Positions 51,301 through 59,958 of a stretch of DNA of 64,000 bases are shown here, piece by piece. A program made the translations under genes and the position numbers. This DNA is from Verrucomicrobiaceae bacterium. Its GTDB lineage: Bacteria; Verrucomicrobiota; Verrucomicrobiia; Verrucomicrobiales; Verrucomicrobiaceae. The notes beneath the pieces are model-generated. The model did not search any database. It was not told where the DNA came from and was given only the letters and a program-made list of their open reading frames with translations. Each line of letters opens with the position of its first letter. Within the stretch, counting starts at the first letter, position 1. The stretch spans positions 1 to 64,000 of the forward strand of contig CANNQP010000012.1 of NCBI GenBank assembly GCA_947507875.1. The letters are read 5' to 3'.

Positions 51301-54054
51301 GAAAGCAAAGCTGGTGAGGGTGAAGGGATAGTCATAAATCAGAGGCTTGCTGCTGGTGCCGGAGTCCAATTGGGTATCGTGAATGCCACTCACACCACCG
51401 TAGCGGGTGTAGTACTTGCTGCCCGCGTAGGACGCATTGCCCTGGCGCATGGTGTAGGTGATGGTGCTGCCACCCAATACGCTGCTGCCTGCTGCACCTG
51501 TGGCCATGCCCACGCCAACGCGGAGATTCATGCCTGGGTAATCGCCGAGACCAGCGGTGTAAGTGGCATGGTTAGGTTCCTCCGCCACCAGCTTGAGCCC
51601 ATCCACCCGAAAGCCAGTGTTGAGCACGGAAAACGCGCCGTTTTCGGGCTTGGCTTGATGTCGCGCAAAACTACCTGCTGACATGAACGTGCCCTGAGTG
51701 AAGGGATCATCTAGTCCATGAGCAAAGCTACCATCGGAGCGCTTCCCCCACTTGAGTGGAGCCGCATTCATCACGCCGACGCCGTGCAGTGCTCCATTGG
51801 CGGCAATGCGCAGAGTCGAATCATCCGGAAACAAGCGTTGCAGCTCCTGATCGGCTGCGGCAATGCAGTCCGTGTCGGTGCAGGCGCGGTTGTAGCTGAG
51901 ATCAACCTTGGCGATCCCACCCAGCGAGCTGGCTTCTTCCTGGATACGACCTGCCTCAACCTTGACATGCCCGCCCAGGCTGGGCGCAATCTTGACGTCA
52001 TAAGGCATGTGTGTGTGGTATTCAAAAGGCACCCCGACGCTGTACTCATCGCCTAGATCATACTCGGTGTAGAGCTGAGCGCCTCCGTTGGCGAGTGTGT
52101 CAGCCTTGATGGTCACATAAGAGGGGTTTTTAGCGGTGCTGTGCAGGAAGTCATTGGAGCGTTTGGTCTCCATGGTGGCGCTGGCAAAAGAGGCGCGGGC
52201 AGCCTTAAGGTATAGAATAGCCTCCTTGGCGAGACTAGAGGCCTGCAGCCCTCCCTTGAGTTCAAACTCACCTTGCTCAATACGCCACTCGAGGCGATCG
52301 CCACTGAAGACCAACGGATTGCTTTCCTCCGTCAAGTGAACACGATCGCCCAAAATTTCATAAGTGACGTGCGTGTCCAATGTGCTGCGGTCAGCATTGA
52401 GTGCTACATCAGTCATTTGAATCTTGCCCTTGAAACGTGCGCTTTTGGAGCCGGTGTTATTCTGCCACTTGGCTCCAGCGGGCAAGTCCACCAGCAGGTC
52501 GGCCTGTAGGCCATCGAAGTGGAGAAGGTAGTTGCTGCGCAAGTAGGCAACATCAGCCTTCACATCCTTTTCCTCTTCTGCAGAATAGGCGCTGGACACG
52601 GGAATCACATCTACTGCCGTATTGGGTTCGTTGTAGACGCAATCGCCGTTGGCATCCACCACTACTCGAAGGCTAGGGTCGGCAAAGGTTAGGAGGGGAG
52701 CCGCCTTGACCTGGGCGGCAGTCACGTTCAGCTGAAGATTAGGCAAGTTTGGTGAAAGCATCGCTGAACTCACTGCAAGCATGCTCGTGGCTACCGGTGC
52801 CGCGCCAAAATGGAGCTGACCGCTGAGTGGCAACAGACGCAGCTCACTCAGCTCGCTTTGAGGGGTGGCCGTTGTGATGATCGTCTCCCAATCATCGCTA
52901 ATCTGCATCTCACGAACCGAAATCGTGTAGGTGCGATTGAGAAAATCGAGTGCTGCTGGAGTGGTGGGCCTGAACCTTACTGTGGCCGTACGATTCGTGA
53001 CTGTTGGCGTCTTTAGAGAGCCAGTTTGAAACTGTGCAACGGAGGTAAAGCTGGTTGGATCAACGCTGCCCAGCGCCACCGTGGTGCCGAGGTCGTCGCG
53101 CATGGCTATCTCAAACTGAGCGACAAGCGTCTCGCTGCCTGATGCAGCTGCGGTCCAGTTGTCGTAGCGATAAATTCGGCAGGGTATCGAGAGGGCAAAT
53201 TGACCGTCGATGCTGCTGGCCGCTGCATCACGCAACAAATGATTGCGGCTTAAGCTAAGCGGCCCTGCAATATCAAGAAAAGAGTTGCGACTACTGCTTC
53301 CAGCCATAGTGCCGGTGAAGTTGAGCCAGCGCGCTTCTGGGGTTTTGCGTGAAGCTTCCACTGCTCCGCGCGCGTTAAGAAGCATGAAATCCAGAATGTA
53401 GGTTTCGTTGGGATCCAGTGGGGGGGGCGTTGGTAGACTGACGGTAATGGTCGCAATCGTTCCCACCTCTTCTACACTCACTGGGTTAATGGACGCAATG
53501 CCACCGAGGCTATTGAGGGTGCAGGTGGTCGTTACGTTTCTGGTGCTGCTAATGAATGTCAGTGGATTTGTGTAGCGATAAGTGACGTTGACAGTGGGTG
53601 GCTGGAGGTATCCGCGTCCCGCTTGACTAACGGTAAATCTGAGATTTCGGCTAATGCCTGTTCCCGACACCACGGCACCTGTGGCTGTGGCCTTAACCTT
53701 GGGATCCAGGTCCATCGATACGATTCGGTTTATGGTTCCGAACGTGTTGATTGCGAAACTAGAGCCATCCATGCCTGCCACCACGGCGTTATCCCTGGCA
53801 CGCTGCAGGACGAGTCGTGGCGTGTAGGTGCCATTATCGCTGATGCCAAATGTTGTGTTGGCGGAAATGGCGATTTTGTGGCGGTTGGTAGTCGCCGATG
53901 CATCGCCTTCATCAGCATCAATAAGAAAATAAGGCTGTCCCGTAACCAGCGTATGGCTGGTAATCGTGACAGAAGTGATGGCACCGTTGTTGGCACCTAG
54001 AAGAGGTGCGCTCAAAAGCATCATAAACAGAAGTTGAGCGATGATTGGATGCAT
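48346..54054 (-). CDS. giant secreted protein of unknown family
   Basis: The 1902-residue protein starts MHPIIAQLLFMMLLSAPLLGA, a signal peptide, then long beta-rich regions. A helical Ala/Glu-rich stretch lies near 1430-1600 (for example AAAKTAGEIETAINEAAAEV), followed by a beta-rich C-terminus with a few Cys pairs (RCCSPDP, CPFCVKF). I do not recognise any known domain for most of its length. It is the first gene of the three-gene operon, with a plausible promoter just upstream. Its size and position suggest it is the main structural component of a large surface assembly. Confidence 0.82.
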   Translation of the reverse strand: MHPIIAQLLFMMLLSAPLLGANNGAITSVTITSHTLVTGQPYFLIDADEGDASATTNRHKIAISANTTFGISDNGTYTPRLVLQRARDNAVVAGMDGSSFAINTFGTINRIVSMDLDPKVKATATGAVVSGTGISRNLRFTVSQAGRGYLQPPTVNVTYRYTNPLTFISSTRNVTTTCTLNSLGGIASINPVSVEEVGTIATITVSLPTPPPLDPNETYILDFMLLNARGAVEASRKTPEARWLNFTGTMAGSSSRNSFLDIAGPLSLSRNHLLRDAAASSIDGQFALSIPCRIYRYDNWTAAASGSETLVAQFEIAMRDDLGTTVALGSVDPTSFTSVAQFQTGSLKTPTVTNRTATVRFRPTTPAALDFLNRTYTISVREMQISDDWETIITTATPQSELSELRLLPLSGQLHFGAAPVATSMLAVSSAMLSPNLPNLQLNVTAAQVKAAPLLTFADPSLRVVVDANGDCVYNEPNTAVDVIPVSSAYSAEEEKDVKADVAYLRSNYLLHFDGLQADLLVDLPAGAKWQNNTGSKSARFKGKIQMTDVALNADRSTLDTHVTYEILGDRVHLTEESNPLVFSGDRLEWRIEQGEFELKGGLQASSLAKEAILYLKAARASFASATMETKRSNDFLHSTAKNPSYVTIKADTLANGGAQLYTEYDLGDEYSVGVPFEYHTHMPYDVKIAPSLGGHVKVEAGRIQEEASSLGGIAKVDLSYNRACTDTDCIAAADQELQRLFPDDSTLRIAANGALHGVGVMNAAPLKWGKRSDGSFAHGLDDPFTQGTFMSAGSFARHQAKPENGAFSVLNTGFRVDGLKLVAEEPNHATYTAGLGDYPGMNLRVGVGMATGAAGSSVLGGSTITYTMRQGNASYAGSKYYTRYGGVSGIHDTQLDSGTSSKPLIYDYPFTLTSFAFNLLSSQLQDSLVDGSIFFDSPSNFTQNFKQLQISCRGELGELTPIGVEKKLEHWDCAIEVLAASFVRSSADVCEGGSASYQTSIRARSHHVPVALIGNLGLMPSGEIISAADARYDGDKLITSRFVLPRCIEIQGPIKGPKPEPAPEGWEPAYEIWNYSSVQDAYLSDYEPGVTAHAKGFWNLIGTLDVPFFRDLQVHLQTIAIDTVGGADDSDSEIHVMGGWPDDGWSEDGGNPFNTTLFDSHNRGLPTTLLLADYRAGGTASGEDPLPYRVKAAQTWLEVVDFDYELIWDPVRKTFEAKEVPNSEILVVNIGHNCLRISPDFAEINFGFSYDGLPQINLSQMAFNAIDDTTGVASSLSHSLGEQGFDALTGGVDRFAKMVGDRMDEVMDEHVDAIMGTPLNVLDSALAGKFTAGYSVDSSQITTAVDTAFGVGSSLPGTIKQKLELLINGGSSGVALSQNLVAQLDQVLDALDSCANLNRYGAGVDDAVLKDLFNTLPIGPSDPTVLEALAQDLVTSLAAAITAEALDAVWAAILEKHEDKVIAVEEALAMIYVRVKAVRDELNDLTGDFNKELEEIVAAAKTAGEIETAINEAAAEVKADIAALSNLDVTVSWDLIKDEQKAKWLQIVKNKLHASPFVTKISTAIKERLYDLEARMHSALDSGIDALNDTLKDAIKDQLAGMDESINHLVGGKLDDIVGAGQIKGYAHITTDSLELLRLDGRFRWKVPEEMMLDAYLEIRSMNSAGDNTCAGVASNATDVELGALDTPLEWISPGLRADVSAKFAFGSGSLIGFGGGFKMRGELSYETFIITDMQAQIAFGQTENYLAAEVGLAFSSYKLKGGIFFGRCCSPDPIEAIDPDVTALIPGPSFTGAYAYGEGWIPIIGNGCFFNISAGVGAGAFYFAEGPTYGGKMLAGVSGEALCAVSIKGEIELIGVKSGGDFSFSGEGRISGKAGVCPFCVKFSEMVQATYINNSWDVDY

Positions 54055-54126
54055 AACAAAATGAGTAATAGTGCTGAAAAAATTAGGAAAACGAATTTAG
54101 TTTTCGGCTATTTGGTGCGTCTAACT

Positions 54127-54154
54127 AATTTAGTCTATCCAAAATAATTGTTAA
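54127..54154 (-). promoter_or_regulatory. putative promoter of the giant-protein operon
   Basis: On the minus strand, TTAACA (54149-54154) and TAAATT (54127-54132) are separated by 16 bases and resemble sigma-70 -35 and -10 elements. They lie in an AT-rich stretch about 75 bases before the ATG at 54054. Confidence 0.45.
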
Positions 54155-55072
54155 AAACTATTTAACACCAGTTAAGTTAACCCTAGCCTTGATCAAGGTT
54201 GCTCTGCATCCGATCTTTTCGAAAATCAGCTTGGAAGGCTAACCCAACAACTTATTCGGATTCTCAAACTGAATTGCGATCTTGTGATCGATGACTCAAT
54301 CGAGACAAAATCGACAACGCGGCAGCCACATCTCCGCATGAAAAATCTGATGCCTAACCAGCCAGAGCGGATTGTGATTCTGCGGGGTATTTTCAAATAA
54401 GTGCCCTGTATGATCAAAGAGTCCAATAGGCCAGGTTGGCTGGCTCCAGGGCGGCCTATTCCGCTTTGAAGAAGTCTGCCTTCGTCTTTTCGCATTTTTG
54501 CCCTCCTGCGTTTGGCTCATACGCATACTTGAGGACGGTTACATTTTCGTATTCAGCGCCGCCTGCTGATTAGAGACCATGTTCTGGAGGTGATCGGAGT
54601 CGCAGCTCTTTGGGGAGAGGCACAGCAGGAGACCGCCTTGCTGAGGAAGAGACGGTCCTTCACCTGCTTCGGCGGCATGCCCTCGTTGATGACCCAGTCG
54701 GGATCATGCAGTGCCGCCCTGGTGAGAGGACCTGCGATCATGGGGGAGGAGACTTCAGAAAAGTGGTAGAACCACGAAGCGTGAGCAACTGCATGGGCTT
54801 GGTAGGGAAAAGTGGCCGCCGCCAGCAAAACTGGTCCGGAAAGAGTGAGAGGAAAGGTAACCTCCAACTCGAAGCCCTTGACTCAAAAGGCAAAGATAAA
54901 GTCGGGCAGGGGACTGCCGGTGGGCGTCACTCTTGCTGAACTCAGCATCGAATGAGCCGGCCAAGCCATATTTAGGAAAGCGCTGGATAGTGGAGAGCAA
55001 CAGCCTCACGCTGGGTCTTGCAGTTGAGCTTTATGGATACTTCAAAACACGTTTTGGGACGTTTGCCTTGGA
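54155..55072. other. about 0.9 kb without a supported gene
   Basis: Several short frames occur on both strands, such as a minus-strand frame around 54553-54867 with a hydrophobic start and HDPDWVINEGMPPKQVKDR. None has a recognisable motif or neighbour support. It may be decayed coding sequence. No clear repeat or RNA structure was seen. Confidence 0.4.
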
Positions 55073-55609
55073 TCAATCGTCGTTCCACCGGCCTCTCCAA
55101 GCTTCGCGATGCTTGGCTTTGCGGCTCTCTTCGCGGGCTTTTTTGTTGCCGTGGTAAAGCAAGCGGTAATCCTTGGTCCACAAGATGCAGCTGTCGGCGA
55201 GTTTTTCGCCGAGAATGATTTCCGGAACGCAGCGCATCATGCCGATCCGAGGATTGTCCATCCGGTATTCACTGGGAAGGGGATCGATCCAACGTCCATA
55301 CCAATCCTTGCCGCTGATGCACCATCCATCCGACTCGGTGTAGCTGTTTTGAAGCAGATCCGCGAAGGGTTGATAGTTGTCGTCCTTGTGGATCCAGTCG
55401 CTGTTGAGGGTAAGGTGGGTGGAATCCAGAATTCGAACGAGCGTGATGTAGTGGATCAGATGGTTGGGGCGATGCCGGTTTTGGCGATTGAGCATCGGCA
55501 CCCAGTTGCGAACGAAGCGTTCTCCGGTTTGCCAAGACATGATCGGGATCAAATGACTGCCCATGCCCAGAAAAGGGGTGGGCTTTTTGTGCAGTTTGAT
55601 GGCAAGCAT
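55073..55609 (-). CDS. unknown protein, probably cytoplasmic
   Basis: The 178-residue protein is rich in Trp, Tyr and charged residues (for example NSDWIHKDDNYQPFADLLQN, GWCISGKDWYGRWIDPLP) and ends in a basic tail. There is no signal peptide, membrane segment or motif that I recognise. It follows the gene at 55641-56393 on the same strand after about 30 bases, so the two may be co-transcribed. Confidence 0.6.
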   Translation of the reverse strand: MLAIKLHKKPTPFLGMGSHLIPIMSWQTGERFVRNWVPMLNRQNRHRPNHLIHYITLVRILDSTHLTLNSDWIHKDDNYQPFADLLQNSYTESDGWCISGKDWYGRWIDPLPSEYRMDNPRIGMMRCVPEIILGEKLADSCILWTKDYRLLYHGNKKAREESRKAKHREAWRGRWNDD

Positions 55610-55640
55610 GGGCTTTTAGCGAATTCTAATGTAAGTTCCA

Positions 55641-56393
55641 TCAAGGCTGTTGCTGAGTGGCTTTAAGAACCACCTGCCGTTCTTCCGTCGAAAGGGGCGC
55701 AATCTTCGCGTAGTGACCGTCAAAGTAAGCGGCATTGCCATGATAAGCACCCGTGTTGGTGCAATTCAAAACGATCCAGGGTTTTTCAAAAGAGAACTCC
55801 AGTCGGGTCGGTTCTTCATCGTTTTCGGAGATGCTAAAGATGGCTTTGGCACCGGATCGCTTCGCGACTCCTTGAATGGAGCCGAGATGGCGGGTTGGTC
55901 CCCTTGCACAACTCGCCAAAAAATGGAGTTGGTCTCCCTGCTCCACCAGGCTGAAGTAGCCACCGCCACCATCGCTCCAGAAGCCGGTCAAATCTTGGTG
56001 ATTTCGGTGGTCCATCAGGCCATGGATCCAAGAAGTTCGGCGTCGAACCTCCTCTGTCCAGGTCGAAATCTCCTCGTCGCTGAGTTGTGATGCTTCGCGC
56101 AACTGACCCGCAGTGTCGCTAAAAAAATCTTTGCGCCAATTGGCCCAATTTTTACAATCTTCCTTAAACAAGTTGAGACCTTTTCCTCTCAGTCCTTGCA
56201 CAGCGCGTTCCGTGGCCTTGGCGAGGCGCTGGTCACGAAGTTCGAGCTCTCGCAGCAGGGACGCTTTCGATTCGGCTTCAGAGGAAAGTGAATTCGTTTC
56301 GCCAGCAGGCTGCGAAAGGAGACCGACGTTTTCAAGTGTGCAGAGGAGCAGCGAGGTCGTGCCGTAGCGGATTAGGAATTTGAGGGGATTCAT
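55641..56393 (-). CDS. putative exported protein with a C-terminal beta domain
   Basis: The 250-residue protein has a weak N-terminal hydrophobic segment (IRYGTTSLLLCTLENVGLLS). A charged helical part follows (KASLLRELELRDQRLAKATE), then a C-terminal beta domain (GGGGYFSLVEQGDQLHFLAS, GAYHGNAAYFDGHYAKI). The C-terminal pattern recalls small ligand- or inhibitor-like domains in other Verrucomicrobia, but I cannot name the family. It lies 30 bases before the gene at 55073-55609 on the same strand, so an operon is likely. Export is uncertain. Confidence 0.62.
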   Translation of the reverse strand: MNPLKFLIRYGTTSLLLCTLENVGLLSQPAGETNSLSSEAESKASLLRELELRDQRLAKATERAVQGLRGKGLNLFKEDCKNWANWRKDFFSDTAGQLREASQLSDEEISTWTEEVRRRTSWIHGLMDHRNHQDLTGFWSDGGGGYFSLVEQGDQLHFLASCARGPTRHLGSIQGVAKRSGAKAIFSISENDEEPTRLEFSFEKPWIVLNCTNTGAYHGNAAYFDGHYAKIAPLSTEERQVVLKATQQQP

Positions 56394-56651
56394 ACAGGGG
56401 GATCAAGGCATGCAGGTTACTTCAGGCAAAATTTCCCCCAGGCGGCCACCACAAGCAAGAGATTCAAACACGCGCCTATAGCTGAATTTCCAAGCTCCTG
56501 GAGGGCTAACGACCTCAACTTCAATCAAGGGGGAGGGACCACACGAAGGGCAGAGGATGTACGAGGGCTCCTTCGATGAGCATTCAGCCAGTGATTCAGG
56601 CCATTGGGATTTCGGCCCGCCAGTGTGCGCAGGAATCGTTTCGATATGGTC

Positions 56652-57338
56652 TCAGGCAATGAGGGGTTCGCTGCGCAGCAAGGCCAGGCCTTCGTTCATC
56701 TGAAGTAGCGCATCTTGCCTTTTCTCCCCTTCTAGCTCGACCGACCATTCATTCAATTCATGCTTCATTCGCTCAGCATCCAGCGAAAGCGTTGCGTTTG
56801 CCAGGTGCAGAAAAATCTCAGAATGGTAGCATTTCAAGCGCATCAGGCGATCCACAACCGTCAGCGGTTCATCGCGGTCGACATGATCGCCTTCCAGGAA
56901 GTGGTGAATAGGTGAGATCAGCCGAATCAGATCAAGGCAATGAATGACAGTTTCCTCAGGCGTTTTTTTTTCGCGAATCGCTGCTACCAAGCGGCTCAGC
57001 ATCGGTTCTTTGTGTTTGAACTTGGAGGTTTCGATGCAGAAGAAACCCCACTCTTTAAGACTGGTAGAGATTTTGGTGCACCAACCAACGAGCTCTTCTT
57101 TTAGATCACTGGTTGTCACGCTTGTATTCAAACTCTTTAAACCAATGCCCAGAAGTTGAAGCCAAGTTTCCTCGGTTTCTTTAGACCAGCAGAGATAGCG
57201 AGCATGGCAGTAGGCTTGTTCATCATCCAAATCCGAATCGACTTGAACAGGTGCAATCGAATTGGCGCTCAAAGCTGGAATGGAGGGAAGGGTGCAGGCA
57301 ATTGCCTGCTTGAGGACGGTGCGGCGGCTCTTCATCAT
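56652..57338 (-). CDS. putative Tat-exported helical protein
   Basis: The 228-residue protein begins MMKSRRTVLKQAIACTLPS, a good twin-arginine signal (SRRTVLK). The rest is helical, acidic and Cys-containing, with no motif that I recognise. Either of the two tandem ATGs could be the start. It is followed by an unassigned 250-base gap and preceded by the repeat-protein gene at 57377-59320 on the same strand. A periplasmic or surface role is likely. Confidence 0.65.
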   Translation of the reverse strand: MMKSRRTVLKQAIACTLPSIPALSANSIAPVQVDSDLDDEQAYCHARYLCWSKETEETWLQLLGIGLKSLNTSVTTSDLKEELVGWCTKISTSLKEWGFFCIETSKFKHKEPMLSRLVAAIREKKTPEETVIHCLDLIRLISPIHHFLEGDHVDRDEPLTVVDRLMRLKCYHSEIFLHLANATLSLDAERMKHELNEWSVELEGEKRQDALLQMNEGLALLRSEPLIA

Positions 57339-57376
57339 CTAATTGAGAAAGTTGGTTTGCATGGTTCAGGTTTGGT

Positions 57377-59320
57377 TTAGCTCATCATGGCCAAGTCGTG
57401 ATCAAAGGCTCCTAGGCACCCAGAGCAGCAGTAGAAATGGTAGCTACTGCCACAGGCCATGGCCCATGTTTCGGAGGGGGAGGTGACCGGCACGATGAGA
57501 GGCGGCATTGGGCCACAAAGGGGGCAAAGAATCTCGCCAGGCTTGACCACCAGATCTTTGACGTTGGCCCATGAGTGGAGCTGCTCACTCCATTTGTCCG
57601 ACGAAAGCAAAGGGTCAGCTCCACGCTTTACTGGGAATTTCAAGACATGGCCACGTGGAATCTTGATTCGGTGACCATCGGGACGGCGGCGAAGGCGGCG
57701 GACTTCCCAGAATTCATGGTCAAAAAGGGCTTTTTTGAGGGTCTTCATTTTCCAGAACTGCTGGCCTTTCGCTGCTGATGTCACCGGCTTGGCAATGATT
57801 CGACAGGTTTGCTGACCGGAGGCATTGATGGTAGTTTCCATCCACCCTGTCTTGGCGCATTCTTCAAGCATGAGCGCCAGAAAAAGCACGTCCTTGGTTT
57901 TGCGAAGCGGCGCGCCATCACGAGGCTTGAGATCTTCAGTTGCTGGAGGCGCGCTATAAAAAGGCTTTGGCAGAAAACTTTTGGAAGTGATCTGGAGCTG
58001 CTCCACCCGCTCGCAGATCGAGCGTGCCGCAGCCGCGCTCATGGAATAGCGGTTGCCGACTTGGGCGAAGGAGAGTGCCCCTTCACTACCCCAGCCCATG
58101 AAAATGCGATACATCTCCCGTTCCTGGTCGGTGATACCGGCAAGACGGTTGAGGGCTTCATTTTCCTCTTCGATCCATGACTCGTCGTCCGACTCCTCCT
58201 CGTTCTTGTTCAGGTGGGGTTGCAGATTAGGTTTCTTAACTTCAACCAGGTCTTGGATCGTCCTTTGATTAGGTGCTTTGGATTGATCAGAAGATTCCCA
58301 TTCTTCCTCGTCTTCGTCAGATTGATCGAAGAAGATTTTGGCGTCATCAACAGGCATGGAGAATGAACTGAAGGGTGTTGAGGGGTCACTTCCAAATAGA
58401 CTACCCAGGGTTGATGACCAAGCTCGATCGTGCCTTGCACCATGCGCGTATTCTGCATGTATTTTTGACATCACGTCTTCACTCACATAGTCTATTCCGT
58501 TTAGGCATGCGATTCCTTTTCGCTCCACCAAGACCCTGGCTGCTTCAATTGAAATGGTTTTCAAGGGAACCAAGCCCACAGGGTAATCCCAGTCAGCAAC
58601 AATGGCTGCAGCTTCGGTACTTAGTAATTCCAAACTTTTGAGTTCCAGCCAGCCCCTGTGTGTGGCCAAGATTCTGAGGATTGGCAGAGGTAGTTCTTTC
58701 ACCTCGTTGAGGGCCAGCGTGCCCTGATGCCTTGCCGCGAGTGTGTGGGCGAGGGCGATGTGCCCGGGCGTGTCGGGAAATTCAGTCAGACCATCGAGAT
58801 GCAACCAACCGGCATGCTTGCTGAGCAGAGTGGCCGATTCATCCGAGAGCTTTTGAATTCCGTTCAACAGTAAGTCGCCTTTCTGTGCGATCAACGCCTC
58901 AGCCACCTCATCCGAGATGTTTTTGATCCCGTTGAGGAAGAGTTTATCATGGTGTCTGGCCAAGTGGCGAGCGGAGGTCTCGGAAAGATTCGTGAGCCCG
59001 TTGAGATAAAGCGCATTCCCGTGTTTGGACAGGGCTTCGGCGCTTTCGTCAGACAAATGGGTCAGTCCGTTCAACCTGAGGGATCCTTGGTGGGCAGCCA
59101 GAATGACCGCCGCATCTTCTTCGATGTCGGTAAATGGGTCCGCAGCAAGGTCCTGTCTCGGCTTTTTTTTGGGGAGAAGGCTACTGGCGATTTCGGCAGT
59201 CAGCACGGCCTTGCGCAGTTTCTTCGCTTTTTGAGAATGCAAAGGCTTGCGACCGAGGTTACCCAACTTTTCTAGCAAGGATGGTTCCATGAATTTTGAA
59301 CGGGATACGGCTTGTGGCAT
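57377..59320 (-). CDS. 'LNGL' repeat protein with acidic middle and C-terminal Cys motif
   Basis: The 647-residue protein has at least six N-terminal repeats of 22-23 residues (for example LRLNGLTHLSDESAEALSKH), a diverged LRR-like array. A long acidic linker (about 350-420) and a helical region follow. Within it, LSFAQVGNRYSMSAAAARSI near 440 resembles a helix-turn-helix. The C-terminal zinc-binding-like part has CPLCGPMPP and CCSGC. The same repeat is found at 61836-62120 and 62164-63915. It is probably intracellular. It may recognise proteins through the repeats and bind DNA through the C-terminal part; these are inferences. Confidence 0.78.
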   Translation of the reverse strand: MPQAVSRSKFMEPSLLEKLGNLGRKPLHSQKAKKLRKAVLTAEIASSLLPKKKPRQDLAADPFTDIEEDAAVILAAHQGSLRLNGLTHLSDESAEALSKHGNALYLNGLTNLSETSARHLARHHDKLFLNGIKNISDEVAEALIAQKGDLLLNGIQKLSDESATLLSKHAGWLHLDGLTEFPDTPGHIALAHTLAARHQGTLALNEVKELPLPILRILATHRGWLELKSLELLSTEAAAIVADWDYPVGLVPLKTISIEAARVLVERKGIACLNGIDYVSEDVMSKIHAEYAHGARHDRAWSSTLGSLFGSDPSTPFSSFSMPVDDAKIFFDQSDEDEEEWESSDQSKAPNQRTIQDLVEVKKPNLQPHLNKNEEESDDESWIEEENEALNRLAGITDQEREMYRIFMGWGSEGALSFAQVGNRYSMSAAAARSICERVEQLQITSKSFLPKPFYSAPPATEDLKPRDGAPLRKTKDVLFLALMLEECAKTGWMETTINASGQQTCRIIAKPVTSAAKGQQFWKMKTLKKALFDHEFWEVRRLRRRPDGHRIKIPRGHVLKFPVKRGADPLLSSDKWSEQLHSWANVKDLVVKPGEILCPLCGPMPPLIVPVTSPSETWAMACGSSYHFYCCSGCLGAFDHDLAMMS

Positions 59321-59337
59321 GGGAGGAATAGATGGTG

Positions 59338-59910
59338 TTAGGGGTGCGGCATTGCAGCGGACTGGATGCGTTTAGCGGAGGCGGCAGCCGGCTCGATGAG
59401 TTGGATTCGTTTGCGGTTATACTCGATGATCGGGCAGCCTTTGGGTTGGTAGTGATCTAGCAGGTGGGCGTGCAGTTCCGGGAGCGGAGCGTGAATCTTT
59501 TCGGCCACCAGCCGTGCTAAAAGCTCGTTCGAGTAACACACCGTGGACTGGGAATAGGTCCTGGATGGAATGCCGGAATACGTCGCCTCTCCGGTCTCAC
59601 TGATGAACATGCCCGTGGTCAGGCCGGTGAGACCGTGGTGTTTCACATATTGGTCTGCATGGCACCAGATGTAGAGGTTATCACGCTTTTGGCGCAGCAG
59701 CGAGGCGTGCGAATCGTTCACCATAAAAAAGAGGCCACCGGGGTAATCATGGCCCAGCATGATCACGCGGTCATGCTCGCGGATGAGCTGGCTCACATTC
59801 TGGTCACTGGAGTCGGTCACCACCGTCACTGCGGGCAGGTCGGCGTAGATGGGCTTGAGGAAATCCGTGCTGCGGTCGTCATGATGGAGCACGAGGGTTT
59901 TGAGATTCAT
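59338..59910 (-). CDS. putative caspase-like (CHAT-like) protein
   Basis: The 190-residue protein has a pattern that fits a small caspase-fold hydrolase. DRVIMLGHDYPGGLF has His54 after a hydrophobic strand. The strand NLYIWCHADQY has Cys83, followed by GLTTGMFISETGEA. This His-then-Cys order and spacing are those of caspase/CHAT peptidases, though sequence similarity is low. It lies 17 bases after the repeat-protein gene start and 48 bases from the radical SAM gene stop, so it is probably co-expressed with the radical SAM enzyme. The function is a working guess. Confidence 0.5.
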   Translation of the reverse strand: MNLKTLVLHHDDRSTDFLKPIYADLPAVTVVTDSSDQNVSQLIREHDRVIMLGHDYPGGLFFMVNDSHASLLRQKRDNLYIWCHADQYVKHHGLTGLTTGMFISETGEATYSGIPSRTYSQSTVCYSNELLARLVAEKIHAPLPELHAHLLDHYQPKGCPIIEYNRKRIQLIEPAAASAKRIQSAAMPHP

Positions 59911-59958
59911 GGGGCGCAGGAGGTGTCAGTTGTTTGGTTGAAGATTCTTCACGACCGA

